From the NCBI GenBank assembly GCA_963698495.1, contig CAVORB010000011.1, forward strand, positions 1-64,000: DNA of 64,000 nt. Reading direction: 5' to 3'. Below the pieces are notes generated by a model that made no database searches, was not told the DNA's origin, and saw only the letters and a list, made by a program, of their open reading frames with translations. Origin of the DNA: CAVORB01 sp963698495. Its GTDB lineage: Bacteria; Pseudomonadota; Gammaproteobacteria; Chromatiales; Chromatiaceae. A program made the translations under genes and the position numbers. The number at the start of each line of letters is the position of its first letter. Position 1 is the stretch's first letter. Shown in pieces: positions 43,013-52,072 of this stretch.

Positions 43013-44092
43013 ATGCGCCCCGAGCTCTTGTTCAGTCGTCCCGCCCGCGGTCTGATCGTCGCCGGCGCCCTCGCGCTGGTCCTGTTTCTCGTGAGAGAGG
43101 CTTCGTCGTTCGTCGCGCCCCTGCTGCTGGCGGTGTTCATCGCCGTCATCGCCACGCCGCCCTTGCGCTGGATGCGCGGCATCGGCGTCCCGAAGTGGGG
43201 CGCGTTACTGGTCATCACCTTCGTGCTGCTCGACATCGGCAGCCTGCTGGCGTTGGTGACCACCGGGGCATTGGAAGGGTTCCGCGATAGCCTGCCCAGT
43301 TATCAGGAGCGGTTCATGCTGCTCAGCGAGGAGCTTGGGGGCTGGCTGGAGGGCCTCGGCGTCAGCGGCTCGCGGGAGGCCATTCCGGATCTCCTGGACC
43401 CGGCCAAGGTCAACGCCGTCGTGCGGCTGTTGTTGTCGAACGCCGGCGCCGTCTTCGCGACCGGGCTGCTGGTCCTGCTCGCCGTGATCTTCATCCTGCT
43501 CGAGGCGCCGTTGGTGCCGGCCAAGCTCAGGGCGGCGTTTCACGTCACCGAGGAAGACGAGGCGCGACTCCAGCGGCTCAGGACCGCCACCAGTCGCTAC
43601 ATGCAGATCAAGACGCTCACCAGCCTCGGAACCGCCTTCTGCGTTTGGCTGCTACTGTGGCTGCTCGGTATAGACTTCGCCGTCCTATGGGCGGTGCTCG
43701 CCTTCATCTTGAACTTCGTGCCGATCGTGGGGAGCATCCTGATGATGATCCCCGCGGTCCTCCTGGCATTGGTTCAGGCCGGTTTCCAGACCGCCCTGCT
43801 GGTGTTGTTCGGCTATCTGGCGATCAACGTCGCGATCGGCAACGTGCTGGAGCCCCGGATCATGGGGCGGGGTCTCGGCATCTCCACCCTGGCGATCTTT
43901 GTCGCGCTGCTGTTTTGGGGTTGGTTGCTCGGCAGCGTGGGCATGTTTCTGGCCGTTCCGTTGACCTCGGCCCTGATCACGGCACTGGATGCGAGTCCAC
44001 ACACCCGTCCACTCGCGATTCTCCTTGGCCCGGAGATCGAGGAGCCCGCGCCGGCGAATGCGAGCGGCGAACAGTCACGGCACAGCGTGTGA
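43013..44092 (+). CDS. AI-2E-family transporter (PerM/YdiK-like)
   Basis: 359 residues with about eight helices. The opening RGLIVAGALALVLFLVREASSFVAPLLLAVFIAVIATPPLRWM and the late segment LNFVPIVGSILMMIPAVLLALV, FGYLAINVAIGNVLEPRIMGRGLGISTLAIFVALLFWGWLLG are the PF01594 pattern. Members are proposed exporters of autoinducer-2 or Na+/H+ antiporters; the substrate here is unknown. Monocistronic, with the BOF gene 149 bases downstream. Confidence 0.9.
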   Translation: MRPELLFSRPARGLIVAGALALVLFLVREASSFVAPLLLAVFIAVIATPPLRWMRGIGVPKWGALLVITFVLLDIGSLLALVTTGALEGFRDSLPSYQERFMLLSEELGGWLEGLGVSGSREAIPDLLDPAKVNAVVRLLLSNAGAVFATGLLVLLAVIFILLEAPLVPAKLRAAFHVTEEDEARLQRLRTATSRYMQIKTLTSLGTAFCVWLLLWLLGIDFAVLWAVLAFILNFVPIVGSILMMIPAVLLALVQAGFQTALLVLFGYLAINVAIGNVLEPRIMGRGLGISTLAIFVALLFWGWLLGSVGMFLAVPLTSALITALDASPHTRPLAILLGPEIEEPAPANASGEQSRHSV

Positions 44093-44241
44093 ACGGCCCA
44101 GGCGGCCAAGATCACAGGCTTTCCCCAGGAAGATGCCGCGAGTGGGTCCCGACGTCCGGCGAAAAGCGACGGCCCATAACGCCGGAACATCGGCCAATTC
44201 CCCCGTTTCTTACGACGATCGACAATGACAGGAGGCTGAAA

Positions 44242-44589
44242 ATGAAAAAGCGATTGGCTGTCGCGGTGGTTTGCTCATTGATGTCCGCGAATGCCTTTTC
44301 CCAATTCACTGGTCCGACACAGCAGGGGCCGGTAAGCACCGTTGAGCAGGCGCGGAACGCACGCGTGGACAGCTACGTCACGGTCACGGGCCGTATCGTC
44401 TCTCACCTCAGGGGCGACTACTATATGTTTCGCGATGGAACGGGAGAGATTCGAGTCGAGATCGAAGGCCCAGTTTGGGCGAATCGTGAGGTCGGTCCCG
44501 ACACGCAAGTGCGTTTGTTGGCCGAGGTTGACCGGAACAGCAACGGCACCGTCTATCTCTGGGTGAAGAGGCTCGATATCGTCGAGTGA
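44242..44589 (+). CDS. BOF/YgiW-type periplasmic stress protein
   Basis: 115 residues from an ATG about 9 bases after AGGAGG. Signal peptide RLAVAVVCSLMSANAFS, then the BOF OB-fold: GPVSTVEQARNARVDSYVTVTGRIV, DYYMFRDGTGEIRVEIEGPVW, VRLLAEVDRNSNGTVYLWVKRLDIVE. Related YgiW/YdeI proteins help cells survive oxidative, acid or cationic-peptide stress. A repeat copy lies 41 bases after the stop. Confidence 0.9.
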   Translation: MKKRLAVAVVCSLMSANAFSQFTGPTQQGPVSTVEQARNARVDSYVTVTGRIVSHLRGDYYMFRDGTGEIRVEIEGPVWANREVGPDTQVRLLAEVDRNSNGTVYLWVKRLDIVE

Positions 44590-44630
44590 CGGCGGTTGCA
44601 TCCATTTCTGGTCTTGCCGCTTAGGGAGAC

Positions 44631-44660
44631 GATTTATTGGCCATCCTGGCCAAAAATCAG
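44631..44660. repeat. Dispersed hairpin repeat, copy 3 (core only)
   Basis: TTATTGGCCATCCTGGCCAA is nearly identical to the core of copy 2 and keeps the perfect TTGGCCA/TGGCCAA stem; the distal half is missing. It lies between the BOF gene and the ceramidase-like gene. Confidence 0.7.
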
Positions 44661-44721
44661 ACGGAACTGGAAAACGCCGTTTCTCGGTTCCTTAACTTTC
44701 CGGGTTCTTGGAGTCAACGCC

Positions 44722-45498
44722 GTGGCGAAGCGGACGTGGTACATCATCGCCTTCACGGTCGCGAGCGTCGCGGCGGCATTTCTGTTGCCCGCGGTGCCAC
44801 AACCGGTCTCCTACCATCATTTCGCTGATCAGCGCATCCTGTTCTCCGTCTCGAACTTTTTCGATGTCGCTTCGAATGCCGGGTTTCTGCTCGTGGGTCT
44901 CGGCGGGTTGGCCGTGGTGCTTGCGCCCCGCACCGCGTTCGAACACGCGAGCGAACGCTGGCCGTACGCGGTGTTTTTTGTCGGAGTCGCGCTAACGGCG
45001 ATCGGTTCCGGCTACTACCACCTTGCGCCGGACAACGAAACCCTGTTCTGGGACCGCCTGCCGATGACGGTCGCATTCATGTCGCTGATTTCCGCTCAGA
45101 TCGTCGATCGCATCAGTATTCGGGCGGGCCTCGTCCTGCTGTTGCCGGCGCTCTTGGTTGGGGGCCTGTCCGTTGTCTATTGGCTTGCGACGGAGCGGGC
45201 TGGAGTGGGCAACCTGGTGCCCTACGCCTTGCTGCAGGGCTACTCAGTGGTGATGCTGCTCGCAATCGCGGTCTTGTACCCGTCGCGCTACACGCGCGGT
45301 GGCGACGTCTACTGGGTCTTCGCCGCCTACGTGGCGGCCAAGGTCCTTGAGATTCTCGACCATCACGTCCTGGCGCTCGGGCAACTGGTGAGCGGCCACA
45401 CCCTGAAGCATGTGGCCGCGGCGATTGCGGGTATCGTCGTGCTGCGCATGCTGATGCTTCGGCGGGTCCAGGGGTCTCCGCATCTCGGGAACGGCTGA
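44722..45498 (+). CDS. CREST-superfamily membrane hydrolase, alkaline-ceramidase-like
   Basis: 258 residues from a GTG at 44722, nine bases after GGAG; an earlier frame start would run through the repeat. About seven helices. The pattern GSGYYHLAPDNETLFWDRLPMTVAF has the Ser, His and Asp (S-x3-H ... D) typical of CREST metallohydrolases, and a late His-rich helix (DHHVLALGQLVSGHTLKHVAAA) supplies further zinc ligands. Bacterial members are annotated as phytoceramidase-like; the substrate is unknown. A repeat copy follows the stop by 12 bases. Confidence 0.8.
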   Translation: MAKRTWYIIAFTVASVAAAFLLPAVPQPVSYHHFADQRILFSVSNFFDVASNAGFLLVGLGGLAVVLAPRTAFEHASERWPYAVFFVGVALTAIGSGYYHLAPDNETLFWDRLPMTVAFMSLISAQIVDRISIRAGLVLLLPALLVGGLSVVYWLATERAGVGNLVPYALLQGYSVVMLLAIAVLYPSRYTRGGDVYWVFAAYVAAKVLEILDHHVLALGQLVSGHTLKHVAAAIAGIVVLRMLMLRRVQGSPHLGNG

Positions 45499-45509
45499 TC
45501 CAAGGAGGC

Positions 45510-45553
45510 GCTGCTTCTTGGCCATTCTGACCAGAATCAGCACGCCACCCAAG
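45510..45553. repeat. Dispersed hairpin repeat, copy 4
   Basis: GCTG-CTTCTTGGCCATTCTGACCAGAATCAGCACGCCACCCAAG matches copy 2 throughout the first 45 bases, with mismatches that weaken the stem (TGACCAG instead of TGGCCAA). It follows the ceramidase-like gene. Confidence 0.7.
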
Positions 45554-45703
45554 AGCCGCGGGAAGCGCCGAATCAATTCAGACTTGTATGGAGACCACGG
45601 CCCCGGCCGGAGCGCCGAACGGCGTAGACGTCCATTTGAGGCCCCGGTTCGGGCGCATTCAGTCCTATGTGCAGCAAAAAGTTTTTTATGTGGTCTTACC
45701 TAT

Positions 45704-45712
45704 TGTTAGAAT
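45704..45712 (+). promoter_or_regulatory. Extended -10 box upstream of csrA
   Basis: TG-T-TAGAAT is a good extended -10 element about 140 bases before the csrA start; the -35 region is poor. It leaves a leader long enough for post-transcriptional control. Confidence 0.4.
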
Positions 45713-45850
45713 TCTTGCCTGCGGAGGTATACCCGACTTCCGCGCTTGGTTGGCTGCGGTCGACGGAGACGCTCGTCAGGCCTGGATTGGGCTGTTTGGC
45801 GAGCGGTATCCAGACCGCGTTCTGGAAAAGGAATGTAGGGAGCTACAATA

Positions 45851-46060
45851 ATGTTGATACTTACCCGCCGGGTCGGCGAAACCCTGATGATCGGCGACGA
45901 GGTCACCGTCACCGTGCTCGGCGTAAAAGGTAATCAGGTCCGTATAGGCGTTAACGCGCCCCGTGAGGTCGCGGTGCACCGCGAGGAGATCTACGAGCGG
46001 ATCAAAAGGGAACAGGCGGACCAGTCCACCGGGGCTGATGCCGATTCCCCCACGGACTGA
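45851..46060 (+). CDS. csrA: CsrA carbon-storage regulator
   Basis: 69 residues: MLILTRRVGETLMIGDEVTVTVLGVKGNQVRIGVNAPREVAVHREEIYERI, the complete family core with R44 and the RNA-binding strand RRVGETL. It binds GGA-containing leaders and controls translation of metabolism, motility and biofilm genes. tRNA-Ser follows, as in E. coli csrA-serV. A GGGAG site precedes the ATG. Confidence 0.97.
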   Translation: MLILTRRVGETLMIGDEVTVTVLGVKGNQVRIGVNAPREVAVHREEIYERIKREQADQSTGADADSPTD

Positions 46061-46063
46061 CTG

Positions 46064-46092
46064 TGGTCAAACCGGGTAGGTGCGGGTATAAT
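46064..46092 (+). promoter_or_regulatory. Predicted promoter of tRNA-Ser
   Basis: TGGTCA (46064-46069) and a perfect TATAAT (46087-46092) are separated by 17 bases, about 120 bases before the tRNA. Confidence 0.55.
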
Positions 46093-46210
46093 CCCGCCCC
46101 CACCCGGGGTTCTCAAGCCTCTTTTCGTTTCGGTCGCTTACGAGCTGGCGCGGTTAGCGCAAGAGCCGTGCGGATGCGGCGGCGAGCACCGGACGGACGT
46201 TCGTTTCCCT

Positions 46211-46301
46211 GGAGAGATGGCCGAGTGGCTGAAGGCGCTCCCCTGCTAAGGGAGTATGGGTTAATAGCCCATCGAGGGTTCGAATCCCTCTCTCTCCGCC
46301 A
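46211..46301 (+). tRNA. tRNA-Ser (GCT)
   Basis: 91 nt with encoded CCA and the long variable arm of serine tRNAs. Acceptor GGAGAGA pairs with TCTCTCC, the anticodon loop CTGCTAA gives GCT, and the T-arm is AGGGTTCGAATCCCT. It follows csrA as in E. coli. Confidence 0.97.
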
Positions 46302-46450
46302 TTTCGCAGACGCTGCAGCTGTCGCAGTCGGCCGCTGCCTCTTTGCGCTCGTGCTCCACCACACAGCCACTTGCCACCATGGTGCGAAAGTCCCGCCGCA
46401 CCGGCCTGCCTTGCTCTCGCTCCAATCTCGATCCGCGCCGGAGGTTTTCC

Positions 46451-47164
46451 ATGTACTTCGCCAGAATCAACCTCGTTGTGTTTGCCGTACTGCTATTGCT
46501 TGCCGGGGCGACGCACGCGGCCAATCCCGAACCCCTGTTGTACGATCGCATCTCGCTGTCGATCTCTGCGGAGCGGGAGGTGAAGGCGGACCTTCTGGTG
46601 GCGGTCCTGGCCACGCAGCAGGAAGGACCCGATGCCGCCAAGCTCGCCGGCGAGGTGAACGCCCTGATGGCCTGGGCATTGGACGAGGCGAAGTCAGAGG
46701 AAAAGGTGGTGACCGAAACCCTCGCGTACATCACCAATCCCGTCTACAGCACGGGGAAGCTTACAGGATGGCGCGTCCGCCAGAGCATCCGTCTGCAGTC
46801 GCAGGACGGGGACGCCTTAAGCCGGCTGATCGGACGTCTGCAGACCCGTTTGCTCCTGGAGTCTGTGGGCTATGAGCTGTCCGAGGCAAGCCGGAAGCAA
46901 GCGGAGGATGCGCTGATCCGCTCCGGCATCGAGGCCTTCAAGGCGCGTGCCCAGCTGATCGCGGAACAGATGGGACAGCCGCGTCACCGATTGGTGGAAA
47001 TGCACGTGGATACGCAGGGCGAGCGGCCCGCGCCGGTCTACAGGGGGCTGGCCGCCGCGCCGATGGCCGATGCGGATACGGCCCCGATCCCGCCCCGCAT
47101 CGAGGCGGGCAAGCAGACGGCCAAGGTCCACATCTCCGGGATCATCGAGCTTCAGGTGCAGTGA
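46451..47164 (+). CDS. SIMPL-domain (DUF541) exported protein
   Basis: 237 residues with a signal peptide (INLVVFAVLLLLAGATHA). The domain includes YDRISLSISAEREVKADLLVAVLATQQEG, TETLAYITNPVYSTGKLTGWRVRQSIRLQSQDGDALSRLIGRLQ and AFKARAQLIAEQMGQPRHRLVEMHV, the pattern of YggE/SIMPL proteins, which are periplasmic and linked to stress. No gene partner is evident; the tRNA-Ser precedes it. Confidence 0.85.
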   Translation: MYFARINLVVFAVLLLLAGATHAANPEPLLYDRISLSISAEREVKADLLVAVLATQQEGPDAAKLAGEVNALMAWALDEAKSEEKVVTETLAYITNPVYSTGKLTGWRVRQSIRLQSQDGDALSRLIGRLQTRLLLESVGYELSEASRKQAEDALIRSGIEAFKARAQLIAEQMGQPRHRLVEMHVDTQGERPAPVYRGLAAAPMADADTAPIPPRIEAGKQTAKVHISGIIELQVQ

Positions 47165-47229
47165 CCGTCGGGCGGGCCGAAGGACCACAACCAGAGATAT
47201 GCCCTCCGCGACGGCTGGCCGCTGTCAAC

Positions 47230-47640
47230 CTACCAGCAGTGCTCGCTCGTGATTCCGGACGCGGCTGATGCCACGTTTTGTTGCCCAACGTGGGTCAGCG
47301 TCAGGGTGCCGCATTTGTCTCCGGCCTGTGGGCCGGCGGGGACTGCCTGGAGCGTGAAACCCGTTGCCGTGATCGCGCCATCGGCGGGCGTCATATCGTA
47401 GTAGGTCTCATCACCGTCGATAGGTGACTTGGGAAGGAGCGGAGCGTCGGCGGAGTAACTGCCGGTCTCCGTATAAACCCGCTCCAGGATCTGCGCGTTG
47501 CGCATCAGCACCGCGGCCGCGTCCGCGCGCCGCGACTTTCGCACCTGCTCCTGATAGCTCGGATAGGCGATCGCCGCGAGAATGCCGACGACCGCGACGA
47601 CGATCATCAGCTCGATGAGTGTGAAGCCTCGATGGTTCAT
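47230..47640 (-). CDS. pilE: PilE-type type IV (minor) pilin
   Basis: 136 residues. The start MNHRGFTLIELMIVVAVVGILAAIAYPSYQE has the prepilin peptidase site G/FTLIE with Glu5. The C-terminal half has two Cys (DKCGTL and EHCW) forming the D-region disulfide. The order fimT-pilV-pilW-pilX-pilY1-pilE matches the minor-pilin cluster. The product sits at the pilus tip with PilY1. Confidence 0.93.
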   Translation of the reverse strand: MNHRGFTLIELMIVVAVVGILAAIAYPSYQEQVRKSRRADAAAVLMRNAQILERVYTETGSYSADAPLLPKSPIDGDETYYDMTPADGAITATGFTLQAVPAGPQAGDKCGTLTLTHVGQQNVASAASGITSEHCW

Positions 47641-47802
47641 GGGTGACCTGTCTCAATGCCTGTTGTCATGCGTATTCGGAGTGCTTGCCCGAAGCTTGCT
47701 ACCGTCGCCAAGAATCCGTGAACGGCCCGGCGGGCCGTAGAGGCCGCCGGGCAACGGAATGGATTTTTCACGACGTCTGGCCTGATGGATCGGCTGTCTG
47801 CC

Positions 47803-50800
47803 TCAATCGCCGATGATCTGGCGCCAGGAGAGGCGGCCGGCGCTGACGGACCTGCCCTCGATCAGCGTCCCGATCTGGCCGCTGGTGCCGCTGATGACCT
47901 TGACCTCGGTGTCGTCGTCCTTGGTCAGCACGGTCGGCGTGGTCGGAATACCGATACCCAGCATGGCTCCGCTGGGGGGCACTTGGTCCGGGCCCTCGTC
48001 GTCATCGTCTCCCGAATTGAAATCGACCAGATCCAGGTCGGAGATTGCGTAGTCGCCATTGACGTCGAACGGCGAGACCGAGAGCCTGGAGCCCGTGAGG
48101 TAGTCCAGCTCCATGAGCCAACCGGTGCCTCCCCATGAGCAGGGGTCCGAGATGTTGGGGATCAGGGTGACGAAGACGGTTCGAAGATCGCGCGCGATGG
48201 GGTTGAAGGCGACGCGCTCTCCAGTGGTCGGCAGGTCCATGTACCAGCCGCGCTGGGTCGTGTAGTCCACCGTGTTGTTTGAGGTGATCCGGTAGTCGAT
48301 GCCGGAGACGTTGACCACGGCCAGCACCTCCTGCATCTGAAGCTCGCTACGGTCCGCCGTGTTTACGTCTCCCGCCGGCTCGTCATCCCAGATGCCGTAG
48401 AAAGTCTGCTCGGATATGTCGCTAGGGTCGCCCGTCTCCAGGTATTTGCCGGTGCCGAAGCTGACCATGGAGCCTCCCCTTGGGTGCGGTACGACCACGG
48501 GGGCGGTGGTGATGGGCTGCGGGTTGTCATCCCCGTCGACTGCCGCGAACAACAGGCGCGCCGTCCAGTCGTCCGAGTCGTCGCTCGTCAGATCGAATTT
48601 CCACAGATTGCCCTCCAGGTCGCCCGCGTAGGCGAGATCCACGTCGCCGTCACCGTCGATGTCTTCCGGCCGCGGCGTCGCGAGACCGTTGGGAGTGGCA
48701 TCGGAGCCGGCTCCGGTGTCGATCTTGACGTAATCGCCGCTGTCCCATGCGCCGTCGGTTCCGTCCTCGATAAAGATCACGAACAAGGCCGCGTGCCCGG
48801 TGGCGGATTGATGACCGTCCGCTTCCCTGTTGTTGTAGCCGTTGCCGACGATCAAGGCCCATTTGCCGTTGTTGAGCTTGGCTATCTGCGGAGACTGCTG
48901 GGTCTCCGGATTGATTGGCGGCTGATTGAAGGTGTAGCCGAGGTCCGCGTCGACTTCGTCGGTGAACTCCCACAGCACCAGGCTGGCTGCGTTTACCTCG
49001 CTGAAGGCGCTCGGGTTGGTCACGTCGAGGGCGTAGTAGCCTTGTCCGCCGGCATTGAGGCCGCCGATCAGCACGGTCGTCCAGTTGCTGCCGAGCTTGA
49101 CGTCGGCGCCCATGGGAGAGCCGTCGACGTAGTAGCGGTGCGGCAGCGAGGATTCGCCGTATTCCGGATCGGTGAGGCGGCTCAGGTACGGGTAGACCGG
49201 TGCGGGCACATAGGCGATCTTCTCGGCGCCGGGGCTGGCGCCGCCGGTGCAGGCATCGTCTCCCGATCCGTTGACTGTGCATCGGGTGGCGTCGAAACCG
49301 TGCAGCATGCCGTCATTGGCGCCGACGTAGATCATCGGGGTACGCCCGCTCTTGGCCGCCGTGAAAGTCGCGTAGTCGGGATCCGGATACCCTGCCCGTG
49401 GCGGGCCGATGAAAAAGGGGCTGGAGTTGACGATGTCGCCGAGCTTGGTCTCTCGGGTCCTGAAGCCCGTGATCTCGTCGCCGCGTAGGTAAGAGACCCG
49501 GTCGCTCCCTCGGGAGTCGACTGTTCCGGATGCGTCTGCGTTGAGCAAGGCTGCCTGCAACCCGTCGGCCTCGCTGTTGATGGCGCTCCAGGTGAAGGGG
49601 ATGCCGTCCCTCGTGTCCGTGCCGTAGGAGATGATCTTCCGGTTTGCCGCGCTCTGGGACTTGATTTCCTCGCCCGCGTCCCAAATCGGTACGGGGTCGA
49701 CGTTGCCGGAGAGATCGATATTGAAGGCGAGCAGTTGTCCGCTCCAATCGCGGCTGTCGAAACGAGCCTGAAACACCTGGCTGTCCGTTTTCAGGGAGGT
49801 CGAGTTGGTTGCGGTCGCCGCGCTCGATCCGACCGCCGATAGCACGGTCTGCATCAGAGCCTGCATTTTGGTGCTGATTTCGTCCGGCGTCGTCGCATTG
49901 AGCAACTCGCCGCGGCCGTTGATGGTCGCGTGGTAAAGGTCGTCCACTTGAACCGGGTTGCGTAGGATGTTCGGTTCCTGCCAGGTGATGTCCGGGGTCA
50001 GCTCGAAGGCGTCTCGGCGAGTGTTGTGGGTCACGCCGAAGATGTTGCCGCGCACGCCGAGACCGACGCCGAGGGTGACCATGTGCAGGTCGCGGTTGCA
50101 GTCGAGTATCGGGTCCACGGGATCCTCGTCGCAGGCGTCGGATACACGCACTCCGCCTGTCGGGAACAGGTCCGGCCGCAGGTTGTCACGGTAGAACTTC
50201 ATGGCGATGTCGCCCAGCGTGTCGGAGAACGTGTCTGCGTAGGGCGTCCCTTCAGAGCCGTCTTCATTGTCGACGTCGGGAACCCCAGCCGGGAGAGGAG
50301 TGGCGAATCCGTCGGTAAAGACGATGGAGAAGTTCTTCTGACAGTACTCGGTGATCGGTGCGGAGGCGTCGGTACGCAGGTACTGGTCGCCGGCATGCTT
50401 GAGCGCCTCGCGGGTGGGGGTGCCGCCGCTGCCGACGAAGTTCTGCCAGGGTGTCGAGGAAAGTCCGTTTTCTGGGTGTCGAAGTCCAGTATGGGCACCG
50501 GCGAGACACGGTTGTTGAAGCGGAACAGGCCGGCGCGGAACCCGCCGAGGTCGGAGAAGGCGCTCAGGATGCCGCCCCGCATGCCGAGGTGGCGCTTGCG
50601 GTGGTAGGTGAACCAGTTGGCGAAGTTCTGCATCTCCGCTTCGTAGGATCTGCCGCTCGGGAAGCTGTTTCCCGACTTGATCTCGTAGCGCACCAGGCAC
50701 TTGCCGTCCGGGGCAACCCCGTCGACCCCGCTGGGCAGGATCGAGGGGTCGGCAACGAAGGCGACATAGTCGGCGGCGTTCGGGCTACTGCAGTTTCGCG

Positions 50801-51527
50801 TGCCGTCGTAGCCGATCGAGGCATTGGTGGTCACATAAAAGGTCGCCGGATAGTAGTTGAAGGTGGCGTCCTGCGCGCTCGTGACGACCGTACCTGAGGC
50901 GTTGCGCATCCCCGGCTGCAGCCTGAAGGTCCAGTTGCTATCGGAACGATTGATGTTGGCCGTCAGGTTGAGGGTTGCGGTGCCCCGGACGGGGTCCGTC
51001 TGGGCGCTGCTCGGGGTGGCGTCAACAAAGGTCGTCCCGTAGCTGGAGGGCCAGGGCAGGTAGGTCTTCAAGGGGTCATAGAAGGCCTTGTTGTACTCGG
51101 CACTTCGGGCGAACGCGTACTCGGGCCGCGGTGGGATGGCGTAGTGGTCGTTCGTGCTGTCGCCGTAAATGCGGTTGCCGGTCCCGGTACCAATCGGAAA
51201 CAGGTAGACGTACTTCTTCCAGGTGTTGTCCGCGGTCCCGACGTAGTTGTAATTGATCACGCCGGCGGAGAGCTGGTCGTCGGAATCGCGCCCGACGAAG
51301 CTTTGGTCGCCGGTGTGCCACCAAAGCGCCCCGTCATTCGCGGGCATCAGCACCTCCGAGTCCATGCTGCCCGAATCGTCGATGACCAGCATGAGGTTCG
51401 GCTTGACCGGGGCGCCGAGGAAGAGCGGTTCGTCGGCGAGGCTTAGCGGTCTGGCATCGGTAGCGACCAGAACCAGCGCCGATACGCCGATGATTCGCGC
51501 GAAGGAAAGCTTGGACAGCGATTGCAT
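47803..51527 (-). CDS. pilY1: PilY1 type IV pilus tip adhesin, one frameshift
   Basis: About 1240 residues once joined. The ATG at 51527 is 7 bases after AGGAGGT (an earlier in-frame ATG at 51554 is worse placed). Signal peptide LSFARIIGVSALVLVATDARP; a VWA-like segment with MIDAS-type DDSGSMD; then a C-terminal beta-propeller with the conserved Ca2+ loop DGDGDVDLAYAGDLEGNLWKF and an EF-like DVNGDYAISDLDLVD. Sense leaves the first frame after DTQKTDF (about 50455) and resumes in the next frame as SSTPWQNFVGSGGTPTREAL, so one base is missing or extra there. PilY1 supports pilus extension and surface adhesion. Likely a sequencing error or recent lesion. Confidence 0.88.
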
Positions 51528-51550
51528 GTTTGACCTCCTGCCAAAATCGC

Positions 51551-52072
51551 TCATGGCGCGTACACGGACTGCAGAACGACCTGCGTCGTGTCATGCGTGC
51601 CATACCCTACTGCGGTGATTCGGTACTGGCTCTTCCATACCGGGCTGCCCGGCGGCCGGACCTTGTAGCCCTCGATCCAGTAAATGGGCGGGTCGTCCAC
51701 CAACTCGAGCGCATCCGCGGCGGTGTCCGTGTCGGTCCCCAGGGTGACCCCTTGGTCCGTGTGGTCTTCCCACACTTCGCTTAGTCCGCTGGTGGCATCG
51801 CACAGGCCGTCTGTGCACGCGTCGCTGAACCCGGTCAATCCGTCAATGCTGTCGCGGATGCGGGACTCCGCGTCCCGTAGTGCGGTCTCGGACGCCTGGA
51901 ACGCGAGCGCGATGTCGCGGTAATTGCCGGCCATCCTTTCCTCCAGGACGCTGGTCTGCATCCCGGTGATGCCGATCAGGGTCATGATCAGCAGTATCAG
52001 CAGGCTGATGACGAGGACGGCGCCGCGTTGCCGCGGGCGGGCATGGCCGATAGGCGCGTGATGTCTGATCAT
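51551..52072 (-). CDS. pilX: PilX minor pilin-like protein
   Basis: 173 residues. The N-terminus RQRGAVLVISLLILLIMTLIGITGMQTSVLEERMAGN is the PilX pattern (a hydrophobic helix following RG, with the conserved EERMAGN). The globular domain has two Cys pairs (CTDGLC). Its ATG overlaps the pilW stop by four bases, and pilY1 follows after 23 bases. PilX belongs to the minor-pilin complex that primes pilus assembly. Confidence 0.92.
   Translation of the reverse strand: MIRHHAPIGHARPRQRGAVLVISLLILLIMTLIGITGMQTSVLEERMAGNYRDIALAFQASETALRDAESRIRDSIDGLTGFSDACTDGLCDATSGLSEVWEDHTDQGVTLGTDTDTAADALELVDDPPIYWIEGYKVRPPGSPVWKSQYRITAVGYGTHDTTQVVLQSVYAP

Larger units (their letters stand above)
45499..45850. 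other. Upstream region of csrA
   Basis: Holds the last repeat copy and a predicted csrA promoter. An 87-codon frame (45588-45851) overlaps the csrA start but shows no known motif and no ribosome site, so it is not listed as a gene. Confidence 0.5.

Noticed and set aside
45588..45851. 87-codon frame just before csrA
   Set aside because: No ribosome site, no recognisable motif, and it covers the predicted csrA promoter.
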